Below, piece after piece: positions 25,741 through 37,044 of a stretch of DNA of 64,000 bases. The first letter of the stretch is position 1; each line of letters starts with the position of its first letter. Source of the DNA: CBDUEV01 sp965366365 (GTDB taxonomy: Bacteria; Actinomycetota; Acidimicrobiia; Spongiisociales; JAENVV01); assembly GCA_965366365.1 (NCBI GenBank), contig CBDUEV010000005.1, positions 24,112-88,111 on the forward strand, written 5' to 3'. A program made the translations under genes and the position numbers. Under the pieces are notes generated by a model, which did no database searches, had not been told where the DNA came from, and saw only the letters and a list, made by a program, of their open reading frames with translations.

Positions 25741-27103
25741 TCTGGACGGAGTTCACTCCATTCACATCGTCGGCGCCGGGGGCGCCGGGATGAGCGGCTT
25801 GGCGAAGCTCCTGGCGCAGATGGGGTACCGGGTGACCGGTAGCGACATGAAAGGTGGCTCGGCACTCCACGCCCTCGAAGACCTGGGATTGGAGGTCTGG
25901 GCGGGTAGCCAACCCGAGCGCATCGCAGAGATCGACCTGGTGGTGGCCTCGTCGGCGGTGCCCGACCGAGACATCGAATTGGGCCATGCCCGGTCGCTGG
26001 GGATTCCGATCTGGCGGCGTCCGGAGCTGCTGGCGGCCATCACCTCGGGCACGCCCGCCATCGGGGCAACGGGTACCCACGGGAAGACCACCAGCACCGC
26101 CATGCTCATCGCCGCCCTGCGAGCGAGCGGTCACGATCCGAGTTTCGTGGTGGGAGGGCAGCTCACCGACCTGGGCACCAACGCCCACCTCGGTGACCGG
26201 GACCTCTTCGTGCTGGAAGCCGACGAAGCGTTTGGGACCTTCCTCTCCCTCCGGATGAGCGGCCTCATGGTGACCAACGTCGAAGAAGATCACATGGAGT
26301 TCTATCAGACCCGCTACCGACTCGACGACGCCTTCGCCGAGGTGATGAGGGCGGTGTCGGGGCCGGTGCTGGCCTGCGCCGACGACCCCGGCGCCCGACG
26401 CCTGGCGGAGCGCACCGGGGTGCGGTCCTATGGCCTGGCCGACGACGCCGATTGGCGAATCAAGGACCTGAAAGAGGTCGGGGCCGCCTCGATGCAATTC
26501 ACGCTCGAGTCTGAGATGGCATCGCTGCCCGTGACGGTCGGCCAGCCCGGCACGCACATCGCCACCAATGCGGCCGGCGCCCTGGCTCTCCTCGCCGAGT
26601 TGGGTCACGACCCGGCGGAGGCGGCCCTCGGCCTAACGGAATTCCGCGGTGTCCGGCGACGCTACGAACCGCGGGGAACCATCGCCGGCGTGTCGATGAT
26701 CGACGACTACGCTCACCATCCCACGGAGGTGGCGGCCACCATCAGAGCTGCTCGACGCAGCACCCAGGGGAGGCTGTGGGCCGTCTTCCAACCTCACCTG
26801 TACTCGCGGACCGAGGCGCTCTACGCCGAATTCGGTCAAGCCTTCTCGGGTGCCGACCAGGTGGTCATCACGGATGTCTTCGGCGCCCGTGAAGCTCCCC
26901 GACCAGGCGTGACGGGTGAACTCGTCGCCGACGCTGCCGCAGCACGGACGGATGCCAAGGTCTCCTACGTTCCCCACCGAGCCGACCTCGCCGAGTTTCT
27001 CGCCGCTCGCGTCGAAGCCGGGGACCTCGTCCTCACGATGGGAGCGGGCGACATCACGTTGATCCCTGCCGAACTGTCACGTCTCCTGGCCGAGCGACCA
27101 TGA
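25733..27103 (+). CDS. murC: UDP-MurNAc:L-alanine ligase
   Basis: This 456-residue Mur ligase has HIVGAGGAGMSGLA at the N-terminus and the ATP loop GTHGKTT at 114-120. EADEAFGTF, VTNVEEDHMEFY and the C-terminal DDYAHHPTEV loop, typical of MurC, follow. The ATG at 25733 lies inside the end of murG; an earlier in-frame start at 25694 is not family-like. It is coupled to murB by ATGA. Confidence 0.96.
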   Translation: MADLDGVHSIHIVGAGGAGMSGLAKLLAQMGYRVTGSDMKGGSALHALEDLGLEVWAGSQPERIAEIDLVVASSAVPDRDIELGHARSLGIPIWRRPELLAAITSGTPAIGATGTHGKTTSTAMLIAALRASGHDPSFVVGGQLTDLGTNAHLGDRDLFVLEADEAFGTFLSLRMSGLMVTNVEEDHMEFYQTRYRLDDAFAEVMRAVSGPVLACADDPGARRLAERTGVRSYGLADDADWRIKDLKEVGAASMQFTLESEMASLPVTVGQPGTHIATNAAGALALLAELGHDPAEAALGLTEFRGVRRRYEPRGTIAGVSMIDDYAHHPTEVAATIRAARRSTQGRLWAVFQPHLYSRTEALYAEFGQAFSGADQVVITDVFGAREAPRPGVTGELVADAAAARTDAKVSYVPHRADLAEFLAARVEAGDLVLTMGAGDITLIPAELSRLLAERP

Positions 27104-27999
27104 GCTCGCGTTGGGACCAGCTGGTCGAGGAGGGCGTTTTGGAGGGCGGAGTGCGGTTGGACGCACTGACCACGTACAAGCTCGGAGGCCCGGCCCGCTA
27201 CTTCCTCGAGGCGCACGACCGCCAGGACCTCGAGGCTGTCACGCCGGTCGACATCGACGTTCTCGTCGTGGGCCGGGGGAGCAACCTCCTGGTGGCCGAC
27301 GAAGGCTTTCCCGGACTCGTCATCCGCCTGGGTAGGGGATTCGGTGGCTGGGACATCGAAGACGACGGTGTTCTGGCGGCGGGAGCTGCAGCCCCTTTGC
27401 CGTCCATCGCCCGGGCCGCGGCCAAGGCGGGTCGCGGCGGCCTCGAGTGGATGGTCGGGGTGCCGGGGAGCGTCGGCGGAGCGGTTCGGATGAACGCCGG
27501 GTGTTTCGGAAGCGACACATCCCAGGCGCTTCGAACAGCCGAAGTCCTCGATCTTCGCCTCGGTGAGATCACGCATCGTACGCCCGCCCAGCTCGAGATG
27601 GCCTACCGCAGCACCAACCTCACGCCGACCGAAGCCGTGCTGGCAGCCGCCTTCACCACCACCGGCACCTCCCCGGAACACGCCGAAGCGCAGATGCGAG
27701 AGATCACCCGCTGGAGGAAGGAACATCAGCCGGGAGGAACTTTCAATGCCGGGTCTGTGTTCAAGAATCCGCCCGGCGACTCGGCGGGTCGCCTCATCGA
27801 TTCGCTCGGATTGAAGGGTTTCCGTGTGGGGGGAGTGTCCGTTTCGGAGAAGCACGCCAACTTCTTCGTCGCCGACCCCGGGGCGACCGCACGACAGATC
27901 TTCCTCCTGGTGGCAGCGGTGCGTCGGCGAGTACTCGAAGAAGCCGGCATCGAACTCGTCCCAGAGATTCAATTCGCCGGATTCGAGGACACGACATGA
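27100..27999 (+). CDS. murB: UDP-N-acetylenolpyruvoylglucosamine reductase
   Basis: This 299-residue flavoenzyme completes UDP-MurNAc. TTYKLGGPARYFLE opens the FAD domain, followed by GRGSNLLVADEGF, the core G-x-PGSVGGAVRMNAGC segment and YRSTNL. GSVFKNPPGDSAGRLID carries the catalytic Ser, and SEKHANFF and PEIQFAGF complete the pattern. YRS and a compact C-terminal domain indicate type I or IIa; I did not resolve which. It is coupled to ftsQ by ATGA. Confidence 0.96.
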   Translation: MSSRWDQLVEEGVLEGGVRLDALTTYKLGGPARYFLEAHDRQDLEAVTPVDIDVLVVGRGSNLLVADEGFPGLVIRLGRGFGGWDIEDDGVLAAGAAAPLPSIARAAAKAGRGGLEWMVGVPGSVGGAVRMNAGCFGSDTSQALRTAEVLDLRLGEITHRTPAQLEMAYRSTNLTPTEAVLAAAFTTTGTSPEHAEAQMREITRWRKEHQPGGTFNAGSVFKNPPGDSAGRLIDSLGLKGFRVGGVSVSEKHANFFVADPGATARQIFLLVAAVRRRVLEEAGIELVPEIQFAGFEDTT

Positions 28000-28739
28000 A
28001 GACCATCGATCCCCGCATCGCCAACCGTCGCAAGCAGGTGGCTGAGGAGCGCGCCAGGGGCAGTGCCCGGCGGGTGCTCCGACTTCTCGTCCTCATCGGG
28101 GTAGTGGGGGCCGCCATCTGGGTGGGGCGTTCCCCTTGGTTCAGCGTGGCCGAGGTCACCGTCACCGGAGCGAATCACGCCGGCGTCGACGAGATACTCG
28201 ACGCAGCCGGTGTGACGGAGGGACGCCCACTCCTCGTCGTTCCGGCACGTTCGGCCGAAGCCGCTCTCGTCGCCGACCCATGGGTCATCGACGCAGCGGT
28301 GTCCAAGATCTTCCCGAACCTGGTGGAGGTGGCCGTGATCGAACGGACCCCCGCCGCCATCGTCTCTCACAGGGGAGTGGAGGCCGTGGTGGCCGCCGAT
28401 GGGGTCGTCGTCGCCACCCAGGTGAGCCAAGAGCTACCCATCACCCAGAGTCTCGAAGCCATCCCCGGCGCCGGAGAAGTCGTCACCGATCCAGCAGCGC
28501 GTGGCGGAATCGAGTTCTTCACGGCTCTCGATCCCAAGTACCTGGCGGATGCCTATATCCAGGAGATCGACGGGGAGTTGTGGGCGCGCATCATGGAGTT
28601 CGACGTCCGACTGGGCAGACCCGTCGACATGGCCGAGAAGGCCCGATCACTCAGTGCAGTCCTCGACGTGGGCCAGACCCCGGGCTCCGTCATCAACGTC
28701 ATCGCTCCGGCTCGGCCTACGGTGGCTCCACCCGCCTGA
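27996..28739 (+). CDS. ftsQ: Divisome protein FtsQ (DivIB)
   Basis: This 247-residue bitopic protein has a basic cytoplasmic tail and a membrane helix (about residues 29-45). A POTRA domain follows (FSVAEVTVTGANHAGVDEIL, then PWVIDAAVSKIFPNLVEVAVIERTPAAIV), then a beta domain. It recruits and regulates the FtsL/FtsB/FtsWI complex. The order murB-ftsQ-ftsZ without ftsA is typical of Actinomycetota. Confidence 0.93.
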   Translation: MKTIDPRIANRRKQVAEERARGSARRVLRLLVLIGVVGAAIWVGRSPWFSVAEVTVTGANHAGVDEILDAAGVTEGRPLLVVPARSAEAALVADPWVIDAAVSKIFPNLVEVAVIERTPAAIVSHRGVEAVVAADGVVVATQVSQELPITQSLEAIPGAGEVVTDPAARGGIEFFTALDPKYLADAYIQEIDGELWARIMEFDVRLGRPVDMAEKARSLSAVLDVGQTPGSVINVIAPARPTVAPPA

Positions 28740-28784
28740 ACACCCCAACCCTCAACCTGTACTAGAAGGTGAGTCATTAGGGGG

Positions 28785-28812
28785 TTTACGGATCCGGAAT
28801 TCACGGTAAGGT
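28785..28812 (+). promoter_or_regulatory. Candidate ftsZ promoter
   Basis: TTTACG (28785-28790) and TAAGGT (28807-28812), separated by 16 bases, lie in the 109-base gap before ftsZ, the longest gap inside the cluster. A CGGAGGG ribosome-binding site follows at about 28834-28840. This would allow ftsZ to be expressed apart from the mur genes. Confidence 0.55.
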
Positions 28813-28848
28813 ATAGCTTGAACCCTATTCTCTCGGAGGGATTCCTCA

Positions 28849-29919
28849 ATGTCTTCAACCAGCACACCACAGAACTACCTCGCCGTGATCAAGGTCATCG
28901 GCGTTGGTGGTGGCGGCGTCAACGCCGTCAACCGAATGATCGACTCGGGCATCCGCGGAGTCGAGTTCATCGCCATCAACACCGACGCCCAGGCGTTGCT
29001 CATGTCCGACGCCGACGTGAAACTGGACCTCGGCCGTGAAATCACCCGCGGGCTGGGCGCCGGCGCCAACCCCGAGGTGGGACGAGCCGCCGCCGAAGCA
29101 CACCGCGAGGAGCTGGAAGAAGTTCTGAAGGGCGCCGATATGGTGTTCGTGACGGCAGGCGAAGGCGGCGGTACCGGAACAGGCGGAGCCCCGGTCGTCG
29201 CCGACATCGCCCGCAACCTGGGAGCGCTCACGGTGGGCGTGGTCACCAGACCCTTCGGATTCGAGGGGCGCCGTCGATCCGTGCAGGCCGAACTCGGCAT
29301 CGAGAACCTGCGGGAAGCGGTCGACACGCTCATCGTCATTCCCAACAACCGCCTCCTGGAGATCGCCGATCAGAAGACCCCGATGGTCGAGGCCTTTCGG
29401 ATGGCGGACGAGGTTTTGACGAGCGGCGTGGCGGGCATCACCGACCTCATCACGACGCCGGGCCTCATCAACGTCGACTTTGCCGACGTGAAGACCGTCA
29501 TGCAGGACGCCGGGACCGCCGTGATGGGAATCGGACAAGCGACCGGCGACGAGCGCGCCATCCAGGCGGCCAACAAGGCAATCTCCAGCCCGCTCCTCGA
29601 AACCTCCATGGATGGGGCGCGGGGCGTGCTCCTGTCGATCGCCGGGCCCACCTCGATGTCCCTGTACGAGGTCAACGAGGCGGCTTCCGTCGTGTCTGAG
29701 CACAGTGATACCGAGGCCGAGATCATCTTCGGCGCCATCGTCGACGACAGTCTCGGAGAGGACATGAGGGTCACCGTGATCGCGGCCGGTTTCGACAAGC
29801 CCAAGGGCCCGCGCGGTCTCGCATCGGGATCGTTCACCCCTTCGTCGATCAAAGCTCCAGTCGACGGCGGCGGCGGTGGCGGCGGCGATCTGGATATACC
29901 GAGCTTCGTTCAGGGATGA
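28849..29919 (+). CDS. ftsZ: Cell division GTPase FtsZ
   Basis: This 356-residue tubulin homologue has GVGGGGVNAVNRMI near residues 13-26, GTP signature GGGTGTG at 106-112, and a T7 loop (NVDFADVKTVM). The linker after the core is short, about 35 residues, and contains seven glycines in a row. It ends in the conserved C-terminal peptide DLDIPSFVQG that binds partners. With no ftsA nearby, SepF (1.3 kb downstream) is the likely membrane anchor. It is coupled to pgeF by ATGA. Confidence 0.97.
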   Translation: MSSTSTPQNYLAVIKVIGVGGGGVNAVNRMIDSGIRGVEFIAINTDAQALLMSDADVKLDLGREITRGLGAGANPEVGRAAAEAHREELEEVLKGADMVFVTAGEGGGTGTGGAPVVADIARNLGALTVGVVTRPFGFEGRRRSVQAELGIENLREAVDTLIVIPNNRLLEIADQKTPMVEAFRMADEVLTSGVAGITDLITTPGLINVDFADVKTVMQDAGTAVMGIGQATGDERAIQAANKAISSPLLETSMDGARGVLLSIAGPTSMSLYEVNEAASVVSEHSDTEAEIIFGAIVDDSLGEDMRVTVIAAGFDKPKGPRGLASGSFTPSSIKAPVDGGGGGGGDLDIPSFVQG

Positions 29920-30536
29920 TCCGTCCTCCTCGGTTTCGAGGAACGGCGTTCAGTGAGGCATCTGATGGCGATCTCCGACACGGGGATCGCCATCAGTTTT
30001 CTGTCGCCCTCCACATCCCGAGCGAGTGGGCAACCGTGGAACAGGTCCACGAGGCCAAGATCATGTCGGTGCGAGCGCCCGGCGGCGCCGGCCAAGCCGA
30101 CGGTCTGATGACCGGGGCCCGTCGAGTCCCCGTCGCGGTCTTCACCGCCGACTGCCTCGGGGTGGTGCTCGAAGCGGACGCCGGGGTCGGCGTCGCCCAC
30201 GCCGGCTGGAGAGGTCTGGCGGCGGGAGTGGTCGGGAAGCTCCTGGCTTCCATGGAGGCGGCAGGTTGGCGGACGGCCAGGGCCGCCATCGGGCCATCGA
30301 TCGGACCCTGCTGCTTTGAAGTCGGCCCGGAGGTCGTCGCCGCCTTCCCGGACTTCGTATCGCAGACCAGCTGGGGCACGCCGTCGATCGATCTCTGGGG
30401 GGCCGCCCGGGCCGAACTCGCCTCCGTGGGCGAAGTATGGAGCGCGGACCGCTGTACCCGGTGCGACGAAGCTTTCTTTTCGCATCGCCGCGACGGCACG
30501 CCGAGGCGCCTCGCCGCGATAGGTTGGATTCCATGA
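29916..30536 (+). CDS. pgeF: Polyphenol oxidase/purine nucleoside phosphorylase-like protein (YfiH/PgeF family)
   Basis: This 206-residue member of the YfiH/DUF152 family, slightly short of the usual ~240, has VEQVHEAKI and TADCLGVVL (metal-binding Cys). HAGWRGLAAGV supplies a His, and GPSIGPCCFEVG carries the second Cys. Family members are copper/zinc enzymes, shown variously to edit peptidoglycan precursors or to act on purine nucleosides. It sits between ftsZ and yggS, as in many Gram-positive dcw clusters, with ATGA junctions on both sides. Confidence 0.9.
   Translation: MIRPPRFRGTAFSEASDGDLRHGDRHQFSVALHIPSEWATVEQVHEAKIMSVRAPGGAGQADGLMTGARRVPVAVFTADCLGVVLEADAGVGVAHAGWRGLAAGVVGKLLASMEAAGWRTARAAIGPSIGPCCFEVGPEVVAAFPDFVSQTSWGTPSIDLWGAARAELASVGEVWSADRCTRCDEAFFSHRRDGTPRRLAAIGWIP
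30520..30532 (+). promoter_or_regulatory. Possible internal leaderless -10 box (TAGGTT) of yggS
   Basis: TAGGTT at 30520-30525, inside the end of pgeF, lies 7 bases before the yggS ATG. It may be coincidental, because the gene is also coupled to pgeF. Confidence 0.25.
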
Positions 30537-31204
30537 TCGAGGCCCGCCTGCAGTCGGTACGTGACCGAGTCGCGGCCGCCTGCGCTCGGGCCGGCCGGAA
30601 CCCCGACGACGTGACCCTGGTGGCTGTGTCCAAAGGACATCCGAAGGAGATGATCATCGCGGCTCATGCGGCCGGCCAGTCGATCTTCGGTGAGAGCCGC
30701 GCGCAGGAGCTCGCCGAGAAGTGCCAAGCGCTGCCAAGCGGGATCGAGTGGCACTTCATCGGGCCGCTTCAGAGAAACAAGGTACGACGAGTCCGTCCAG
30801 TGACGGCTCTGCTTCATTCACTCGATCGGGCAGGTTTGGCCGAGGCATGGGTGAAAGGCCCCGGACCCGCCCCGCCCGTGTTGATTCAGGTGAGGATGGG
30901 AGGAGAGAGCACGAAGCATGGGTTCGAGCCGAGTGAAACGAAGGAAGCGGCGCTGGCGGCGGCGGAGCTCGGATTGACCGTGCGTGGGCTCATGACCATC
31001 CCGCCTCCGGTGGCCGACCCCAACGAGGCGCGACCCTGGTTCGTTCTTCTCAGGGAGCTACGGGACGAGCTGGTCGGGTCGGGATTGGAGTCGGCCACAG
31101 AGCTGTCGATGGGCATGTCCGGCGACTTCGAGGTGGCCGTCGAGGAGGGTGCAACCCTGATACGCGTCGGGTCGGCTATCTTTGGAGAACGCAAATCGTA
31201 TTGA
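30533..31204 (+). CDS. yggS: PLP homeostasis protein (YggS/PLPBP)
   Basis: This 223-residue single-domain TIM-barrel PLP-binding protein has VTLVAVSKGHP with the PLP-binding lysine, then FGESRAQE, EWHFIGPLQRNK, GLMTIPP and a phosphate-binding end, LSMGMSGDFEVAVEEGAT then VRVGSAIFG-type residues. It buffers pyridoxal phosphate rather than catalysing a reaction. The start overlaps the pgeF stop (ATGA). Confidence 0.95.
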   Translation: MIEARLQSVRDRVAAACARAGRNPDDVTLVAVSKGHPKEMIIAAHAAGQSIFGESRAQELAEKCQALPSGIEWHFIGPLQRNKVRRVRPVTALLHSLDRAGLAEAWVKGPGPAPPVLIQVRMGGESTKHGFEPSETKEAALAAAELGLTVRGLMTIPPPVADPNEARPWFVLLRELRDELVGSGLESATELSMGMSGDFEVAVEEGATLIRVGSAIFGERKSY

Positions 31205-31214
31205 CGGAGGCCTC

Positions 31215-31772
31215 GTGGCATCTGTGTGGCAAAAATCATTGGTATACCTCGGCCTGGTGGACGAGGAACAGCTCGCGGCCGAAACCGAAGCCGAGGCGCC
31301 TCGGCACGTCGGGCCGCGTCGACCAGCCACCGAAGAAACGCCGATCGTGCTTCCTCAACAGCAGGGGCAGATTCGCGGGCGCAGAGTCGAGCCACCACCG
31401 AACGCCCGCAGGAGCGTCGAGCAGCGCAGCACTCTGCCTTCCGGAGCGGCAGCCGGCGCCGTCCGGCCCGTTCCTTCCGCCGAGGCGCAATGTGACGTCA
31501 TCGAAGTGCAGGAATTCGACCACGCCAAACTCCTCGCCGACCGGATCCGGGACCGGACGCCGGTAGTGCTCGATCTGCGGGACACCGAGCCCGAGATGGT
31601 GCGACGTATCGTCGACTTCTCCACGGGACTGACCTATGCGCTGGACGGCGCCATGCGCAAGACGACCGACGGGGTGATCCTCGTCCTTCCGCCCCGGGTC
31701 AGCATCGGCCGTGAAGAAAAGCGGCGGCTGTCCGAACTCGGACTGTACGACCTCGACGACAACCGACGCTAA
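31215..31772 (+). CDS. sepF: FtsZ membrane anchor SepF
   Basis: This 185-residue protein starts with an amphipathic-helix-like segment, VWQKSLVYLGL, for membrane binding. A disordered, Pro/Arg-rich linker (about residues 20-90) follows. The C-terminal SepF core (DUF552) is CDVIEVQEFDHAKLLADRIR, VVLDLRDTEP, RRIVDFSTGLTYALDG and VILVLPPRVSI. A GTG at 31215 preceded by GGAGG fixes the start. In bacteria without FtsA, SepF tethers FtsZ to the membrane. Confidence 0.93.
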   Translation: MASVWQKSLVYLGLVDEEQLAAETEAEAPRHVGPRRPATEETPIVLPQQQGQIRGRRVEPPPNARRSVEQRSTLPSGAAAGAVRPVPSAEAQCDVIEVQEFDHAKLLADRIRDRTPVVLDLRDTEPEMVRRIVDFSTGLTYALDGAMRKTTDGVILVLPPRVSIGREEKRRLSELGLYDLDDNRR

Positions 31773-32026
31773 TGCGCGACCTGGCAGCGCAGGTCGTACA
31801 GATCTACGTCTATATCGTCCTCATCTCCATCATCCTCTCCTGGTTTCGCGTCCCAGGAGACCATCCTGTGGCGGCCGTGCAACGAGGGGTCAGCCGGCTC
31901 GTGGACCCGGTGCTCGCACCCATCCGGCGTATGCTTCCCCCGGTTCGAATCGGCGGAATGGGGCTCGACCTCTCCCCGATCATTCTCATTCTCGGCCTTC
32001 AGTTCCTTCTGGCTGTGATCCGATGA
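31772..32026 (+). CDS. yggT: YggT-family membrane protein
   Basis: This 84-residue protein has two membrane helices (about residues 7-24 and 65-83) and the family segment ISIILSWFRVPGDHP, then RLVDPVLAPIRRMLPP. YggT proteins follow sepF in actinobacterial and cyanobacterial clusters and influence membrane-linked division or osmotic growth. Its ATG overlaps the sepF stop (TAATG). Confidence 0.88.
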   Translation: MRDLAAQVVQIYVYIVLISIILSWFRVPGDHPVAAVQRGVSRLVDPVLAPIRRMLPPVRIGGMGLDLSPIILILGLQFLLAVIR

Positions 32027-32115
32027 CGAACCGAGAAGTTGCCTTTGACTATGCTGCCCGCGACATCCTGAAGGCGCCGTACCACTCGACGGAGGATTCT
32101 GATCCATGGCTCTGA
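32023..32115 (+). CDS. Candidate 30-residue peptide between yggT and divIVA
   Basis: An ATG overlapping the yggT stop (ATGA) opens a 30-codon frame (MTNREVAFDYAARDILKAPY and on) that ends 10 bases inside divIVA, in another frame. Its place suggests translational coupling, but the same bases could simply be the divIVA leader. No homology is recognised. Confidence 0.25.
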   Translation: MTNREVAFDYAARDILKAPYHSTEDSDPWL

Positions 32116-32933
32116 CCCCAATCGACGTCCAGCAGAAGACTTTCAAGATCGCGCTGCGGGGCTACGCCGAAGACGAGGTCGATGAGTTCCTCGACGAGGT
32201 GGTCATTTCGCTGCGGGATTTGGAGCAGCAACTTCGCGACGCCGAGGAGCGAGTCTCCTTCATCGAGGATCAACTCAAAGCGAATCGTGAGACCGAAGAC
32301 GCCCTGCGTCGCACGTTCGTGGTGGCGCAACGCACCGCCGACACCGTCGTCAGCGAGGCTCGGGAGGAGGCCGATCGAATTCTGGCCGAGGCGAACTCCA
32401 AGGCCAACCTGCTCACCGAAGAGCAGCTCGGCGAACGGGAACGGCTCATCACGGAGCTGGTCGAAATGCGCGAGAAGTCGAGCCGGTTCAAGGCGGCGCT
32501 CGCTGATCTGGTCGGAGAAGTTCGGCCCGAACTGAATGCGCTCGATGATGAGCTGGCTGCGACGGAGTATCAGCCGTTGGAGGATGACGCACCCCGGGCG
32601 GCGGGAGCCCTGGCGGAGCAGGACGCCATGTTCCAGCCGGCCGACGACACCGCGGAGATGACCGGCGAATTCACCCCACCCCGCCCTGCCACCCCATCAG
32701 ACGACCACACCGACGAAGCGCCACGCTCCGAGCGACTGGCGCGTGTCCTGGAAGGTGAGGATGTGCCGGTCGACCCCGACGATGCAGGTGAGCCATCGAG
32801 CTGGGAACCGATCACGGCGGAGAGTACGGAAGGCGCGGACGCCACCGAGCCAGCCGAGCCGCTCGAGCGGTTCGAGTGGTCCCGCGATCGTTCCGCTGCC
32901 GACGCCGCCAAGCGCCCGTGGGAACGCGGCTGA
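32106..32933 (+). CDS. divIVA: Polar/septal scaffold DivIVA (Wag31-like)
   Basis: This 275-residue protein has the membrane-binding N-terminal domain LTPIDVQQKTFKIALRGYAE and VDEFLDEV. A long coiled coil (about residues 30-150) follows, then a disordered acidic tail rich in Glu, Asp, Pro and Ala. In Actinomycetota this protein marks the poles and recruits wall synthesis. AAACEDR-type heptads continue to about residue 155. A GGAGG is at 32091-32095. A hairpin overlaps the stop codon. Confidence 0.95.
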   Translation: MALTPIDVQQKTFKIALRGYAEDEVDEFLDEVVISLRDLEQQLRDAEERVSFIEDQLKANRETEDALRRTFVVAQRTADTVVSEAREEADRILAEANSKANLLTEEQLGERERLITELVEMREKSSRFKAALADLVGEVRPELNALDDELAATEYQPLEDDAPRAAGALAEQDAMFQPADDTAEMTGEFTPPRPATPSDDHTDEAPRSERLARVLEGEDVPVDPDDAGEPSSWEPITAESTEGADATEPAEPLERFEWSRDRSAADAAKRPWERG

Positions 32934-32949
32934 GCGCTTCAAGCTCAGC
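32929..32949 (+). terminator. Hairpin at the end of divIVA
   Basis: GCTGAGC (32929-32935) pairs perfectly with GCTCAGC (32943-32949) around a 7-base loop and includes the divIVA stop. It is a probable terminator for the whole dcw transcript, just before the 14-base tandem repeats. Confidence 0.5.
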
Positions 32950-33032
32950 TTCAGGCACCCAGTCTCAGGCACCCAGCTTCAGGCACCCAATCTCAGGCAC
33001 CCAATCTCAGGCACCCAATCTCAGGCACCCAG
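32949..33032. repeat. Six tandem copies of a 14-base repeat
   Basis: The units follow the pattern YTYCAGGCACCCAR (first bases CT or TC, last base A or G). There are six complete copies in a row with only two variable positions at the start and one at the end. The array lies between the convergent ends of divIVA and ileS, outside both genes. There are no spacers, so it is not a CRISPR array. It may vary in copy number between strains. Confidence 0.9.
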
Positions 33033-33054
33033 TGGAGGCGCCGTCACCGCACGC

Positions 33055-36219
<3,165 letters not shown>

Positions 36220-36333
36220 GAGACCGATCCTCGTAGGCTGCGAAGCGACCATGGTAACTGCCGAGATGATTGTCTCGATCGAATATCCCGCCATGGTGGC
36301 CGGCGGGACGGCAGGTATGCCACACTGCCGGGC

Positions 36334-36645
36334 GTGGAGCACGCAATCGGCATCGTCGACCACCCCGACGGGGTGGTGATCGCCGTCTGGGTGGTACCGG
36401 GGACGGCGCGGGATCAGATCGTCGGAGCGTACGGCGACGCCCTCAAGCTGCGGGTTTCCGCCCCGCCCGAGGGTGGGAAGGCGAATCGATCGGTCGAAAG
36501 GCTTCTGGGGGCCGCCTTCGATTGCCGGGCCGAGGTGGTCTCCGGGGCCAGAAACCGACGAAAGAGAGTTCTCCTCCCTGGAACGCGCCTTGTCGACGTC
36601 AGGTCTGGTCTTTCGGACCTTCTCTCAGCCACGAGAGACTGCTAG
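36334..36645 (+). CDS. DUF167 (YggU-like) protein
   Basis: This protein of about 103 residues has the DUF167 signature WVVPGTARDQIVGAYGDALKLRVSAPPEGGKANRSV (quoted in pieces: VPGTARDQIVG, LKLRVSAPPEGGKAN). The family is a small alpha/beta fold of unknown function. The GTG start at 36334 is uncertain because no ribosome-binding site is visible. It is divergent from ileS; only 114 bases separate the two starts. Confidence 0.85.
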   Translation: MEHAIGIVDHPDGVVIAVWVVPGTARDQIVGAYGDALKLRVSAPPEGGKANRSVERLLGAAFDCRAEVVSGARNRRKRVLLPGTRLVDVRSGLSDLLSATRDC

Positions 36646-36669
36646 GTTTCCCACACTTAGGAGGTTCTC
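36643..36669 (+). promoter_or_regulatory. Promoter and ribosome-binding site of the DksA/TraR-like gene
   Basis: TAGGTT (36643-36648), overlapping the preceding stop codon, is a -10 candidate. A strong AGGAGG at 36659-36664 lies 5 bases before the ATG. No clear -35 box is seen. Confidence 0.4.
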
Positions 36670-37044
36670 ATGCCGAGAAAACTCGCAGATTCGACGCTTT
36701 CTCGTTTACGCGTCCAACTCGAAGACGAGCGGGCACGACTGGTGGAGTTGCTCGACACGCACCAGCGAGAGCGCGAGGAAGCGCGCCTGTCGGAGACGGC
36801 CGCCGAGCGCACTCCCGATCCCATGACGGCCGAAGGTGGTTCCATGGCCTTCGAGTATGAGAAGGAACTCTCTGTCGATCAGAACCTCGAAGACCTCGTC
36901 AAGAAGATCGATGCCGCCCGGGCACGAATGGACGCCGGGTCGTACGGTGTGTGCGCCAGCTGTGGAGAGCGCATTCCCGTCGAGCGTCTCGAAACGCTGC
37001 CGCATGCCACGGAATGTGTGACGTGCGCAGCGAAGACCAGGTGA
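36670..37044 (+). CDS. DksA/TraR-type zinc-finger protein
   Basis: This 124-residue protein has an N-terminal coiled coil (about residues 10-45) and a four-cysteine zinc finger at Cys95, Cys98, Cys116 and Cys119 (GVCASCGERI and ECVTCA). It resembles DksA, which enters the RNA polymerase secondary channel, but lacks the DksA-type DxxDxA coiled-coil tip in recognisable form. RbpA/CarD-era Actinomycetota often carry such TraR-like proteins of unsettled role. It is coupled to lspA by GTGA. Confidence 0.88.
   Translation: MPRKLADSTLSRLRVQLEDERARLVELLDTHQREREEARLSETAAERTPDPMTAEGGSMAFEYEKELSVDQNLEDLVKKIDAARARMDAGSYGVCASCGERIPVERLETLPHATECVTCAAKTR

Noticed and set aside
32949..33032. Possible CRISPR array
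   Set aside because: The 14-base units are directly adjacent with no spacers, and no cas gene is in the window.
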